Assembly (NCBI GenBank): GCA_000471925.1
Contig: CP006669.1
Span: 186,001 to 250,000, forward strand
Length of the DNA stretch: 64,000 nt
Source of the DNA: Ralstonia pickettii DTP0602
GTDB lineage: Bacteria > Pseudomonadota > Gammaproteobacteria > Burkholderiales > Burkholderiaceae
Direction: 5' to 3'
Shown here: piece after piece, positions 7,827 through 16,760 of the stretch
Position numbering within the stretch: position 1 is the first letter of the stretch
Layout: every line of letters starts with the position of its first letter
Translations under genes and position numbers: made by a program
The notes under the pieces: generated by a model
Databases searched by the model: none
What the model saw: only the letters and a program-made list of their open reading frames with translations
Told to the model about the DNA's origin: nothing

Positions 7827-9005
7827 TCAAACGATAACCCGGTGAAATGCCTGATCCAGATCCACAATCAGATCCTGCGGATCCTCCAGGCCGACATGCA
7901 GTCGCACCACCGGCTCGTTCCCCTGCCATGCGCTATGCTCGCGCAGCCGTTCCGGCGCGGCAACCAGCGCAAGGCTCTCATAACCGCCCCATGACGCCCC
8001 CAGCGCAAACAGTCGCAGCGCGTCGACAAAGGCCGCGGCCTTGCTATCGGCATGGCGCAGCGTAAATGACACGAGCCCGCTGGCGCCACTGAAATCCCGC
8101 TGCCACAGCGCATGGCCGGGGTCATCCGGCAGCGCCGGATAAAACACACGTTCCACCTGCGGCTGCGTCTGCAGCCACTTCGCAATTTCCGTAGCATTGC
8201 GCTGATGCTGGGCCAGCCGCACTGGCAAGGTACGCAGGCCGCGCAATGCCAGGTAGGCGTCGTCGGCACCGATGGTCAGGCCCAGCGCTTCATGCGCCGT
8301 AGCGATTCGCTCGGCCAATGCCGCGCTGTCGACAATCACCGCGCCCTGCATCACATCGGAATGGCCGGCAATGTACTTGGTCGACGCCTGGATCGAGACG
8401 TTGGCGCCCAGCGTTAGCGGTTGCAGGAACCAGCCGCCGCTCCAGGTGTTGTCCACGGCGACCGGGATGTCATGTTCGCGCGCGATGCCGGCCAGCCGGG
8501 GCAGGTCCAGCACTTCATACAGCAGTGAGCTTGGGGATTCCAGGTAGACCAGCTTGGTCTGCGGCTGGATCAATGCAGCGAGATCGTCGCGACCGGGTGA
8601 AAAGTATTGCAGCGTGATGCCCAGCCGCTGTAGCAGCGTCTTGTCCACGCGCCTCAGCGGGGAGTAGACGCTGTCCGAGACTAGCGCATGATCGCCCGGC
8701 CCGAGCAGTCCCACCAGCACCAGCGTGATCGCGGACAGACCGGAAGGTGCGAGGAAGGCGCGATGGCCGCCTTCGAGCGTGCACAGCGCGTCTTCCAACG
8801 CCTGGTGGGTATCCAGGCCATGCCGCCCATACGAAGCCACGCGCTCGCCGGCCGCGCGGCGATGGTGGCGATCGTCCAGCTCGGCGTTGCTCGCGAAGCG
8901 CACGGTGCTGGTCCGGACCACGGGTACGTTGACCGGTCCGGCGCCATCGCGCAGCGACGGCGCGCCGGCGTGGAGCAGTCGAGTGTGCTTGCCGTCCACG
9001 CTCAT
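7827..9005 (-). CDS. Cystathionine beta-lyase-like PLP enzyme (Cys/Met metabolism family)
   Basis: A 392-aa fold-type I PLP enzyme of the cystathionine lyase/synthase family. The sequence shows ASYGRHGLDTHQALEDALC and FLAPSGLSAI near the start, the PLP aspartate region VAVDNTWSGGWFLQP, and the Schiff-base lysine in QASTKYIAGHSDVMQGA. The N-terminus (GKHTRLLHAGAPS) and length fit cystathionine beta-lyase. The family cleaves or forms C-S bonds in cystathionine, cysteine and related thioethers in the cytoplasm. Its start overlaps the stop of the cysteine dioxygenase gene by 4 bp (ATGA), indicating translational coupling as the last gene of the six-gene operon. Exact substrate is not determined; a lanthionine or djenkolate-type thioether is possible given the dedicated importer. 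Confidence 0.85.
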   Translation of the reverse strand: MSVDGKHTRLLHAGAPSLRDGAGPVNVPVVRTSTVRFASNAELDDRHHRRAAGERVASYGRHGLDTHQALEDALCTLEGGHRAFLAPSGLSAITLVLVGLLGPGDHALVSDSVYSPLRRVDKTLLQRLGITLQYFSPGRDDLAALIQPQTKLVYLESPSSLLYEVLDLPRLAGIAREHDIPVAVDNTWSGGWFLQPLTLGANVSIQASTKYIAGHSDVMQGAVIVDSAALAERIATAHEALGLTIGADDAYLALRGLRTLPVRLAQHQRNATEIAKWLQTQPQVERVFYPALPDDPGHALWQRDFSGASGLVSFTLRHADSKAAAFVDALRLFALGASWGGYESLALVAAPERLREHSAWQGNEPVVRLHVGLEDPQDLIVDLDQAFHRVIV

Positions 9006-9628
9006 GCCGCCACCTTGCTGGGCTGCATTTGGGTGGCGTTATAGTTCACGATTTCGCCGGTCTCCAACCGCACACCGTAGCGTCCGGTCAGAGTTTCCAG
9101 CGGTCGCCCATAGAGATGGAAGTGCAGCGTCGGGGTATCGCCGAGCACGTGGATGCTGTGGATGTCATCGGGCAGGAAGGCGATCGACGTACCTGGCTCG
9201 ACCGTTAGCTCCTGCACCAGCTCGAGACGGGCGACGCCGGGCTCCTGGCCGTTGTCGGTGCGCCGGTAGACGCGGTTGTGCTCGCGGCCTTCCACGGCGA
9301 CGATCACGGCCCAGGTGTCGTGGTTGTGCGGGATCGTGGTCTTGCCGGGGTTGATGGCATTCAGGTACAGGGCGATGCCGTCGTCGCCGTCGGCCGGGTT
9401 CAGGCGATAGCGCGTAGAGGCGCCGCTGCCTTCGGCGGCTGAGGGCGGTGGAAAGTCTTCATGTGTGAACAGCGTGCGCTGCGAGGCCAGCGCCAGCAGC
9501 CGCGTGGAAATCGATGCCAGTGTCTCACGGTCGGGCTGGGCGCCGGCGAGACGGCGGATCTCCGTCAGGGCCTCGGCAATCGCCTGGCGGCGCGCGGACT
9601 GGCGTTCTTGTGGTGTGGATTGGCTCAT
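9002..9628 (-). CDS. Cysteine dioxygenase-family protein
   Basis: A 208-aa single-domain cupin. The metal-binding HxH lies in IPHNHDTWAVIVAVEGREHN and the third histidine in TLHFHLYGRPLETLTGRYG. The same sequence features occur in the N-terminal domain of the 755-aa rhodanese fusion at 5.3 kb, so the two are paralogues. Members of this bacterial family oxidise cysteine or 3-mercaptopropionate to the sulfinate with O2 and non-haem iron. It lies between the ABC transporter ATPase gene (12 bp upstream) and the cystathionine-lyase-like gene (4-bp overlap), so imported sulfur compound, C-S lyase product and thiol oxidation are encoded as one unit. Cysteine versus mercaptopropionate specificity cannot be told by eye. 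Confidence 0.85.
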   Translation of the reverse strand: MSQSTPQERQSARRQAIAEALTEIRRLAGAQPDRETLASISTRLLALASQRTLFTHEDFPPPSAAEGSGASTRYRLNPADGDDGIALYLNAINPGKTTIPHNHDTWAVIVAVEGREHNRVYRRTDNGQEPGVARLELVQELTVEPGTSIAFLPDDIHSIHVLGDTPTLHFHLYGRPLETLTGRYGVRLETGEIVNYNATQMQPSKVAA

Positions 9629-9640
9629 GGTGTCCGTCCT

Positions 9641-10504
9641 TCAATGGGCGAGTGGGGATGGGGCGGGAGAGAACGCGGCATCGAAGCCCGCCGGCAGGCG
9701 CGCTACGGCGCCCAGCGCGCGGCGCAGGAAGGCGCGCGTGCGCTCGTGCGTCGGTTGGCCGAAGATCTGTTCGGCGGGGCCGTGCTCGACGATCCGGCCT
9801 GCCTCGGTGAAATAGATCCGGTCGCTGATCTCGGCCGCGAATCGCATCTCGTGCGTGACCAGCACGCAGGTCATGCCGTCCTGCACCAGTTCGCGGATCA
9901 CGGTTAAGACCTCGCCGACGGTCTCGGGATCGAGTGCGGAGGTGACCTCGTCGAACAGGATAAGCTCGGGCTGCATCGCCAGCGCGCGGGCGATGGCAAC
10001 GCGCTGCTGCTGGCCGCCGGACAGTTCCCCGGGGTAGGCGCCGGCCTTTGCCGACAGCCCCACGCGCGCCAGCAGCGCATGCGCGTCGCGCTCGGCGTCG
10101 GCGCGTGGCCGGCCGATGACGCGGGTGGGAGCAATTACCAGGTTCTGCAGCACCGTCAGGTGCGGGAACAGGTTGTATTGCTGGAAGACAAAGCCCACTC
10201 GCTTGCGCAGCGCGATCAGCTCGCTTTCGCTGCGCAGCGCTGGCACATCGGTGTCGCCCACGCGGATCTCGCCGCGCTGTGGCCGCAGCAGGCCGGTGAT
10301 GCAACGCAGGATCGTGCTCTTCCCGGACCCGGACGGCCCGATGATGGTAACGGCCTCGCCGCGCCGCACGTCGAGGTCGATGCCATTGAGCACGGCGTTG
10401 TCGCCGAAGCGTAGGTGCACGTCGCGCAGGCGTACCAGCGGGGCGGTGGCATGGATGTCGGGCGCGTGCGCATCGCTGCGCAGAAACGATTCAGTGGCGT
10501 TCAT
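9641..10504 (-). CDS. Polar amino-acid ABC transporter ATPase
   Basis: A 287-aa ATP-binding subunit: Walker A GPSGSGKST, Q-loop VFQQYNLFPHLTVLQN, signature LSGGQQQRVAIARAL, Walker B LILFDEVTSALD and the switch histidine in LVTHEMRFA. The motif set is that of the polar amino acid (HisP/GlnQ) class. The start at 10504 (MNATESFLRSD) overlaps the end of the permease gene by 14 bp; an in-frame ATG at 10555 is possible but would overlap it far more. A 30-residue N-terminal extension precedes the usual start of the fold. It is the fourth gene of the operon and energises import of the substrate bound by the product of 12034-12864. Confidence 0.9.
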   Translation of the reverse strand: MNATESFLRSDAHAPDIHATAPLVRLRDVHLRFGDNAVLNGIDLDVRRGEAVTIIGPSGSGKSTILRCITGLLRPQRGEIRVGDTDVPALRSESELIALRKRVGFVFQQYNLFPHLTVLQNLVIAPTRVIGRPRADAERDAHALLARVGLSAKAGAYPGELSGGQQQRVAIARALAMQPELILFDEVTSALDPETVGEVLTVIRELVQDGMTCVLVTHEMRFAAEISDRIYFTEAGRIVEHGPAEQIFGQPTHERTRAFLRRALGAVARLPAGFDAAFSPAPSPLAH

Positions 10505-11294
10505 GGCGGCGCTCCAGCGCGCGGGTCGCACGCGCGATCGGGTAGCAATAGGCAAAAAAGAGGACCAGCAAGGTGAAATAGACCAGGATCGTGAAGTCGG
10601 TGCGTGCCACGGTGTTGCTGGCCACTTGCGCGGTGTCGACCACGTCGTGCACGCCTACCAGGGAGGCCAGAGACGTGCTCATGGTGATGCTGGCGTAGAG
10701 GTTCATCCATGGCGGCAGCATGCGCCGCAGGCACTGCGGCAGCACGATCAGGCGGAACACCTGGCGGCGCCGCAACGCGAGCGACTGCGCGGCTTCCCAT
10801 TGCGCGCTGGGAATAGACTGGATGGCACCGCGGAAGATCTCGGCCACGTTGGCGCTGGCGGGCAGCGCCAGCCCGAGCACCACCTTGACCCAGTCCGGGA
10901 ACGGCACGGTCCAGCGTAGCAGCGCAAGCTCGAACGGAAATACATAGGTGGTGAAATAGACCAGCACCAGTACTGGCGCATTGCGAAAGGCCTGGACCCA
11001 GAGACCTGCGGCGCCGCGCAGCACCCGATTCGGCGTCAGCAGCAGCGCGCCGATCACCAGGCCCACGGCGGTGCCCAGTGCCATCGCCAGCACGCTGATC
11101 TGGATGTTTGCCCACAAGCCGCGCAGCAGCGCGGGGGTCCAGGTCCACAGGCTGCGCAGTGCAGCCGGCGGTGGAACCACGAGCGTCCAGCAAACCAGCA
11201 CCAGCAGCAAGGTGCCAAGGATCAGCGCCCAAGGCCCGCGCAGCCATGGTTGGGATCGGCCGCGGCCGTCATGCAGGGCGGTGTCACTGGCCAT
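10491..11294 (-). CDS. Amino-acid ABC transporter permease
   Basis: A 267-aa inner-membrane subunit of the HisM/GlnP type. About five hydrophobic segments are visible (for example WALILGTLLLVLVCWTLVV near residues 23-41 and FTILVYFTLLVLFFAYCYPIA near the end). The coupling motif region contains EIFRGAIQSIPSAQWEAAQSLALRRRQVFRLIVLPQ, the characteristic EAA loop. It starts inside the previous permease gene (11-bp overlap), typical of a translationally coupled pair. Together with 11284-12030 it would form a heterodimeric channel. Confidence 0.9.
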   Translation of the reverse strand: MASDTALHDGRGRSQPWLRGPWALILGTLLLVLVCWTLVVPPPAALRSLWTWTPALLRGLWANIQISVLAMALGTAVGLVIGALLLTPNRVLRGAAGLWVQAFRNAPVLVLVYFTTYVFPFELALLRWTVPFPDWVKVVLGLALPASANVAEIFRGAIQSIPSAQWEAAQSLALRRRQVFRLIVLPQCLRRMLPPWMNLYASITMSTSLASLVGVHDVVDTAQVASNTVARTDFTILVYFTLLVLFFAYCYPIARATRALERRHERH

Positions 11295-12030
11295 AACCGG
11301 GCATCCCTAAGCGAGCTTCGAGCCATCGGCCGGCCTTGCCGACCGGCCAGGTCAGCAAGCCAAACCAGGCAAGGATCAGCAACAGCAGTTCCAGCACGTT
11401 GTCCCGCTGGGTCCAGATCATGATGGATTCGTAGGTGACGTCGCCCACCGCGATCGCCGACGCGACCGCGGTCATCTTCACCAGGTCGACCAGGTTGTTG
11501 ACCAGCGCGGGCAACGCAAAGCGCACCGCCAGCGGCAACTCGACGCGCCACAGCAACTGGCGCCGCGAGAAGCCCAGGGAGCGTGCCGCTTCCAGCGTCA
11601 CGCGCGGCACCGCCTCGATGCCGGCGCGCAGTGCCTCCGCGTGAAATACCGCCTTATGCAGCCCGACCACCAGCACCACCCAGAAAAAGGGCGTGAGCGG
11701 GTTGCCCACGCCGCGGCTGTCCAGGTGCTGGGTGATCAGCATGTTCAGTACCAGGAAGGCGCAGTAGAGCTGGACCAGCGTGGGCGTGTTGCGCGTCAGT
11801 TCTACGAAGGCGCGCGCCGGTGCTACCAGAGCTCGCTGGCCACTGGTCAGCATCGCCGCAATGACCACGCCGGCCAGTAGGCTGCATGGAATGGTGAGCA
11901 GGCAAAGTTGCAGCGTGACGACCAACCCGCGCAGGAACGCGGCGCGCTCGCCTGGGTCGAGCACGAAGGCGTAGTTCAATCCCAGTGCCTTGAGTGCAGC
12001 AATCAGTCCGGGTAACCAATGTTCGGTCAT
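11284..12030 (-). CDS. Amino-acid ABC transporter permease
   Basis: A 248-aa permease of the same class. The EAA-loop region reads AEALRAGIEAVPRVTLEAARSLGFSRRQLLWRVELP, and hydrophobic segments occur around residues 30-60, 85-110 and 200-235. The start at 12030 follows the solute-binding-protein stop by only 3 bp, so expression is tightly coupled. The permease pair, the ATPase and the binding protein make a complete importer with no subunit missing. Confidence 0.9.
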   Translation of the reverse strand: MTEHWLPGLIAALKALGLNYAFVLDPGERAAFLRGLVVTLQLCLLTIPCSLLAGVVIAAMLTSGQRALVAPARAFVELTRNTPTLVQLYCAFLVLNMLITQHLDSRGVGNPLTPFFWVVLVVGLHKAVFHAEALRAGIEAVPRVTLEAARSLGFSRRQLLWRVELPLAVRFALPALVNNLVDLVKMTAVASAIAVGDVTYESIMIWTQRDNVLELLLLILAWFGLLTWPVGKAGRWLEARLGMPGYGQ

Positions 12031-12033
12031 GCC

Positions 12034-12864
12034 TCAGGAGGGATTCTTGAAACGCGACTGCAACTCCACCAATACCGGCTGCGGTGGCGTTATGCCCAGG
12101 CGCTTCTCAGTGGAAATCAGCCAGCCTGAGCGGTGCCATTCCTGCACCACCTTGTCGACCACCGCGATAATGTCGGTTTCGCCCTTGCGGGCCCACACCA
12201 CCGACGGTGCGGGCAGAATCTCGGCGGCGATCGGGGCAGCGTAGTCGGCCCACTCCGGGTTGCTGCGCAACAGCGGGTGGATGAGCGTGGCGTCATGCAC
12301 GGCCGCCACGCACTGGCCGCCGCGGAATGCCAGCAGCGATTCCGCGGCGGTCTTGTAACCGCGCACCTGCGCGCCGTACTGGTCTTGCAAGGGCTTGATA
12401 TAGCTGCTGCCCTGCGAGGCACACACCGGCTTGCCGCGCAGGTCCTCCCACTGGCGGATACCGGTGCGCTTGAGCACGGCGGCGGTGCCGCCGACGCGGT
12501 AGAACGGCGTCGGCGCGTAGCTGAGCAGCTCGGCGCGCTCAGGGTTCAGTTCCATCGACGCGATAAGCAGGTCGACCTTGCCCTGCTGCAGGAACTGCAC
12601 GCGGTTGGAAGGCTGCACATGGACCAGCTCGACCTCCGCACCGATGCGCTTGGCGAGGTCGCGTGCCAGTTCGGGGTTCCAGCCAACGAGCTGTTGCGTG
12701 GCGGGATCGATCGAGCCGAACGGGCCGCCGCTGGCGGCCACGCCGATGGTGACTTTGCCCCGCTGCTTAATGCGATCGAGCGTGGCGTCTGCCCAGGCGG
12801 TGTTCAGGCCGATGACGGAAAGTGCCATCGTGGCAAGCAGGCGGCGTGGGACGGTAATAGACAT
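12034..12864 (-). CDS. Periplasmic amino-acid-binding protein of ABC transporter
   Basis: A 276-aa protein with a signal peptide (RRLLATMALSVIGLNTAWA, cleavage near residue 25) followed by an SBP_bac_3 fold beginning LDRIKQRGKVTIGVAASGGPFGSID. Typical features include LVGWNPELARDLAKRIGAEVELV, the VDLLIASMELNPERAELLSYAPTPFY hinge region and VCASQGSSY. It is the first gene of the minus-strand operon and captures the substrate in the periplasm. Because the operon continues with cysteine dioxygenase and a C-S lyase, the ligand is probably cyst(e)ine, cystathionine or another sulfur amino acid; this is inference from context. Confidence 0.88.
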   Translation of the reverse strand: MSITVPRRLLATMALSVIGLNTAWADATLDRIKQRGKVTIGVAASGGPFGSIDPATQQLVGWNPELARDLAKRIGAEVELVHVQPSNRVQFLQQGKVDLLIASMELNPERAELLSYAPTPFYRVGGTAAVLKRTGIRQWEDLRGKPVCASQGSSYIKPLQDQYGAQVRGYKTAAESLLAFRGGQCVAAVHDATLIHPLLRSNPEWADYAAPIAAEILPAPSVVWARKGETDIIAVVDKVVQEWHRSGWLISTEKRLGITPPQPVLVELQSRFKNPS

Positions 12865-13375
12865 GAAGGCGAAGTAGGGAGCCGGAAAGGAGGAACGATG
12901 CTAGCGCGGCAGGGGCGCCGGTCCAACGAAGGCTTGCGGATATCGATATGGGTTTCTTTCGCTCCAGCGTGGCGTAGCGTTCCCTATCCTGTGAGGCCGT
13001 TGCTGGCGCTCTTCGAGTGCGCCTCGGTGGTGCGTGCGCAAACCCGTATATGGACGTGATCGCCGTGCGCTAGTCGGACAAGAATGCGCTGTGGGTGTCC
13101 GCGATGGGTGACGGCCTGGCAGTCCGAGGAATGCGCAAGTTCATCCAGGCCAAGTACAGGGCTTGGCGATCCCTCTGACCCGGTGCGCGCCGAGCCGCAC
13201 TCAACCAGGGCTTCGCGCAACGCGAGCGAAGCTTTGCGCATGCCGATATGCGATCGCTGCGTCTATGCACATGCAAAATCGGCAGTTCGCCGGCACGATG
13301 CCTCACCGTACGATGCCGGCTGGCCGTCCCCCAACAGCGATCCGATACATGGCGGCCGAAGCACCGACGATACCC
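12865..13375. other. Divergent intergenic region, no gene supported
   Basis: About 510 bp between the ABC-importer operon (leftward) and the Bug/monooxygenase pair (rightward). It should contain both promoters. Short arginine-rich frames are open on both strands, including one fused in frame upstream of the Bug start, but none has a convincing start or family resemblance. No clear palindromic operator was found. Confidence 0.45.
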
Positions 13376-14359
13376 ATGCCTTCCCTAAAGCTCCCCGCCT
13401 GGCCCCGCGCCTTCGCCTCTCTTCTGGTCGCTTTCTCCGTGGCCCCCGTCTATGCCGAGTCGAGCTTCCCGCAAAAACCCATTACTTATGTGGTGCCGTA
13501 CACGCCGGGTGGCACGAACGACAACGTCGCGCGAATCATTACCAAGCGGCTTTCCGAGAAGACCGGGCAGCCGGTGGTGATCGAATACAAGCCCGGTGCC
13601 GGTGGGACGCTGGGCGCGGGCTTTGTCGCGGCGGCTGCCCCAGACGGCTACACGCTGCTCAGCACCTCGATCGGGAATCTGGCCATCGCCCCGCAGCTGA
13701 TGCAGGTGAAGTTCGACCCGTTCACCGACCTGGTTCCGGTCTCCTATATCGGTAACTCGCTGGCAACCGTGGCGGTCAACCCGGCGGTGCCAGCGCAAAC
13801 GCTGCTGCAGCTGATCGCTTACGCGCGCGCCCATCCCGGCACGCTGACGTACTCCAGCTCGGGCAACGGCACGCCCGGCCATCTTGCGGGCGAACTGCTC
13901 AAGCGCGTTGCGAATATCGACATCCGCCATGTCCCGTACAAAGGCAGTGCGCCAGCGGTGGCTGATGTGGTGGCCGGTCACGTCGATATCGTCTTCGATC
14001 CGCTGAGCGCGTCGTACATCAAGGCCGGCAAGCTTCGCGCGCTGGCTTACTTCGGGGGCGCCAAGGCACAGGGGCTGCCGAATGTGCCGTCGATCCGCGA
14101 AGCCGGCGTCAAGGGCTGGGAAGACGCGCTGGCCGGTGCCTTCTTTATCAGTGCGCCCAAGGGCGTGGCGCCGGAGGTGCTGGTCCAATTGCGCCGCCTG
14201 ATTGGCGAGATTCTGAAGGAACCCGACACCATCGCTGCACTCAACCGCGTGCAGGTGGACGTGCAGCCGCTGACGCCGGAGCAGGCCTCGCAACGGATTC
14301 GCCAGGTCCACGACATTGCAGCGCGCGTGGTCAAGGACGGCGCGCTGCAACCCAACTAA
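13376..14359 (+). CDS. Bug/TctC-family periplasmic solute-binding protein
   Basis: A 327-aa receptor. The chosen ATG at 13376 gives a classical signal peptide (LPAWPRAFASLLVAFSVAPVYA), then FPQKPITYVVPYTPGGTNDN, the family opening, and IRHVPYKGSAPAVADVVAGH in the middle. An ATG at 13349 would add nine residues before the signal. Bug proteins bind carboxylates or other acids in the periplasm, sometimes for signalling rather than transport. No TctA/TctB membrane genes are near. The flavin monooxygenase gene follows 42 bp downstream on the same strand, so the ligand is plausibly that enzyme's substrate or precursor. Confidence 0.85.
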   Translation: MPSLKLPAWPRAFASLLVAFSVAPVYAESSFPQKPITYVVPYTPGGTNDNVARIITKRLSEKTGQPVVIEYKPGAGGTLGAGFVAAAAPDGYTLLSTSIGNLAIAPQLMQVKFDPFTDLVPVSYIGNSLATVAVNPAVPAQTLLQLIAYARAHPGTLTYSSSGNGTPGHLAGELLKRVANIDIRHVPYKGSAPAVADVVAGHVDIVFDPLSASYIKAGKLRALAYFGGAKAQGLPNVPSIREAGVKGWEDALAGAFFISAPKGVAPEVLVQLRRLIGEILKEPDTIAALNRVQVDVQPLTPEQASQRIRQVHDIAARVVKDGALQPN

Positions 14360-14401
14360 GCGCCTGCCATTCCTGTTGTCTATTCATCCTAGCGTTTCCC
14401 C

Positions 14402-15700
14402 ATGAAGCTTGGCCTGTTCCTGCTAGCCGCCGGCCACCACGCCGCCGGCTGGCGCTATCCCGACGCTGAATCCGGCACTGAAAACATCGACTTGGTGGTG
14501 CGCATGGCGCAGGCGGCCGAGCGCGCAAAATTCGACATGGTGTTCTTCGGCGACCGTCTGATCACATCCGCCGACGCGCACCCGTCGATGATCACGCGCC
14601 CGGACCCGCTGGCGATGCTGGCGGCATTGTCGATGGTGACCTCGCATATCGGCCTGGCCGGTACTGCATCGACTACGTACAGCGAGCCGTTTAACCTGGC
14701 GCGCACGTTGGCCACCGTCGACAAGCTGTCGCGCGGCCGCGCCGCCTGGAATATCGTCACCACCTTTGCCGACGGCTCGGTCAACTTCAGCCGCAGCCGG
14801 CACCCGGATCATGCCCAGCGCTATGAGATTGCCGATGAGTTCGTCACGGTGGTCAAGGGTCTGTGGCGCTCATGGGATGGCAATCCCTATGTGCAGGACA
14901 AGCGGGCTGGCATCTATGTCGATGTGGCGAAAATGCATGCGCTTAGTCATCAGGGCAGGCATTTCTCGGTGGCGGGGCCGCTGAACGTCACCGGCAGCGA
15001 GCAGGGCCATCCGGTGCTGATCCAGGCCGGCTCCTCCGGACCGGGCCAGGCGCTGGCGGCCCGCCATGCCGAGGTGGTGTTTACCGCCCAACAGGACCTG
15101 GAAGCGGCGCGTGATTTTGCCCAAGGGCTGAAGGCACAGGTCAGAGGGCAGGGCCGCAACCCGGCACATTGCCTGATCATGCCCGGGTTGATGCCGATCA
15201 TCGGGCGCACCGAAGCCGAGGCGCACGACAAGCTCGCAACATTGCAGTCCTTTACCGACCAGTCCAATGCTCTGGCCATCCTGAGCGAGCAACTGGCCGT
15301 CGATGTTTCGGGCTACGACCTCGACAGGCCGCTGCCTCCGCTGGCGCCCGAGGAGGTGGTGCACAGCCGCAGCGCGCTGCTGTTGAAGCTCGCCGAGGAG
15401 CGCGGGCTGACGTTGCGCCAGCTCTATCATCTGGTAGCCAGCGCCCGCGGCCACCAGATCGTGGTCGGGACTGCGGAACAGGTTGCGCAACACATGATAG
15501 ACTGGGTCGCCAGTGGTGCTGCAGACGGGTTCAACATCATGCCGGCGTACTTCCCCGGTGGCTTCGAAGATTTCACGGGCGAGGTTGTGCCGATCCTCCA
15601 GGCGCGCGGTGCCTTCCGGCGCGAGTATGAGGCTGACACACTGCGCGGTAATCTTGGTCTGCCGGTGCCGCCCGGCGCTGCCCTCACGGCATCCTCATGA
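14402..15700 (+). CDS. LLM-class flavin-dependent monooxygenase (NtaA/SnaA/DszA type)
   Basis: A 432-aa protein of the bacterial-luciferase-like group that includes nitrilotriacetate, pristinamycin IIA and dibenzothiophene-sulfone monooxygenases. Recognisable stretches are GWRYPDAESG near residue 20, AERAKFDMVFFGDRL, GLAGTASTTYSEPFNLAR, SRGRAAWNIVTTFADGS, HQGRHFSVAGPLN and the C-terminal ADGFNIMPAYFPGGFEDF. The enzymes use FMNH2 from a separate reductase and O2 to cleave C-N or C-S bonds; no FMN reductase gene is adjacent here. Upstream is a Bug receptor and beyond it the sulfur amino-acid operon, which makes an organosulfur substrate attractive, but this is inference. Confidence 0.88.
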   Translation: MKLGLFLLAAGHHAAGWRYPDAESGTENIDLVVRMAQAAERAKFDMVFFGDRLITSADAHPSMITRPDPLAMLAALSMVTSHIGLAGTASTTYSEPFNLARTLATVDKLSRGRAAWNIVTTFADGSVNFSRSRHPDHAQRYEIADEFVTVVKGLWRSWDGNPYVQDKRAGIYVDVAKMHALSHQGRHFSVAGPLNVTGSEQGHPVLIQAGSSGPGQALAARHAEVVFTAQQDLEAARDFAQGLKAQVRGQGRNPAHCLIMPGLMPIIGRTEAEAHDKLATLQSFTDQSNALAILSEQLAVDVSGYDLDRPLPPLAPEEVVHSRSALLLKLAEERGLTLRQLYHLVASARGHQIVVGTAEQVAQHMIDWVASGAADGFNIMPAYFPGGFEDFTGEVVPILQARGAFRREYEADTLRGNLGLPVPPGAALTASS

Positions 15701-15901
15701 GCGGCGGGCTCTGGGGCGCGTTGCGCTCGAGCGCGACAGTTCGTCGCGGCCTGGAGCGCACTCGCTGCTAAGCCAAGCCTCCTGCAAACCAACAGCAACT
15801 CGTCTGGCTTCTAAAACTCGCGTCGCGACACGCCACCTGCCGGGATCAGCGGGCACCGCTCGCAGATGTAACGGTCCTCGGCAGCGGCTGCGCGCGGGGA
15901 A

Positions 15902-16681
15902 TCAGTCTGGGGCGACAGCCACACGTACCTGCTTCAATGCCTGGAACGGTTCCAACTGCGTTGCCGTGGCCGCCGCGTCGGTGATCAGCGTCCATGCGCG
16001 GTCTAGCGGCGTCCAGTGCTGCTGCTGTGCCCGGCCGAGCTTGGTGGCGTCGGCAAGCACGAAGATATCTGCCGCCTGGCGGATGATGCACTCCTTCAGG
16101 TAGGCCTGCTCCGCGCTGGCTTCGCACAATCCCACGCCCGCGACCACGCCGTCCGCGCCGAGGAACGCTTTGTCGACACTGATGCGCGACAGCGCCACCT
16201 GGGCCAGCGGGCCGAAGGTCCCCATGCTGGAAGGACGCACGTCGCCGCCGATCAAGGTCACGCGGATGCCGGGCAGGCCGGTCAGAGCGGTGACGGCCAG
16301 CAGGTTGGTGGTGTAGACATGGAGGTCCTCGCGCGCCCCCAGCTGCCGTGCCAGCGCAGCGGCGGTGGTGCCGCTGTCGAGCAACACGGCGTCGCCGTCC
16401 TGCACGAAGCTCGCCGCCATGCGGGCGATGGATTCCTTCTGCTCACGCTGCAGCGACTTGCGTTCCTCGAGCGAGGCCTCGGGCTCGTGGCCACCCACCT
16501 GCATCAGCGCGGCGGCACCGCCGTAGGTCCGCACAATGCGGCCTTCGCGGGCCAGCGCGGTCAGGTCGCGGCGCACCGTGGCCACGGAAACCCCAAGACT
16601 GCCAGTCAACTGTTCGACATTGGCGACCTCGCCCGAGAGCACGAGTTCGAGAATGGCGCGGCGGCGGTCGGCGGCGTTCAT
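15902..16681 (-). CDS. DeoR/GlpR-family transcriptional repressor
   Basis: A 259-aa regulator: N-terminal DeoR winged helix (RRRAILELVLSGEVANVEQL then GVSVATVRRDLTALAREGRI) and a sugar-phosphate-binding DeoRC domain (DGDAVLLDSGTTAAALARQL, VTLIGGDVRPSSMGTFGPLA, KAFLGADGV). The start at 16681 (MNAADRRR) matches the family's usual length; an in-frame ATG at 16696 adds five residues. It is the last gene of the leftward cluster kdgT-like permease, acid-sugar kinase, PdxA2, separated from PdxA2 by 79 bp. Family members respond to phosphorylated sugars, so a phosphorylated four-carbon acid is a reasonable inducer. Confidence 0.88.
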   Translation of the reverse strand: MNAADRRRAILELVLSGEVANVEQLTGSLGVSVATVRRDLTALAREGRIVRTYGGAAALMQVGGHEPEASLEERKSLQREQKESIARMAASFVQDGDAVLLDSGTTAAALARQLGAREDLHVYTTNLLAVTALTGLPGIRVTLIGGDVRPSSMGTFGPLAQVALSRISVDKAFLGADGVVAGVGLCEASAEQAYLKECIIRQAADIFVLADATKLGRAQQQHWTPLDRAWTLITDAAATATQLEPFQALKQVRVAVAPD

Positions 16682-16760
16682 GGCTGGCGAAATCAAAATT
16701 GGGGATCCTCAACGATCCCCGATCTTACAGGAGCCGGCAGCCCCGGCGTGCGCCGATGGC

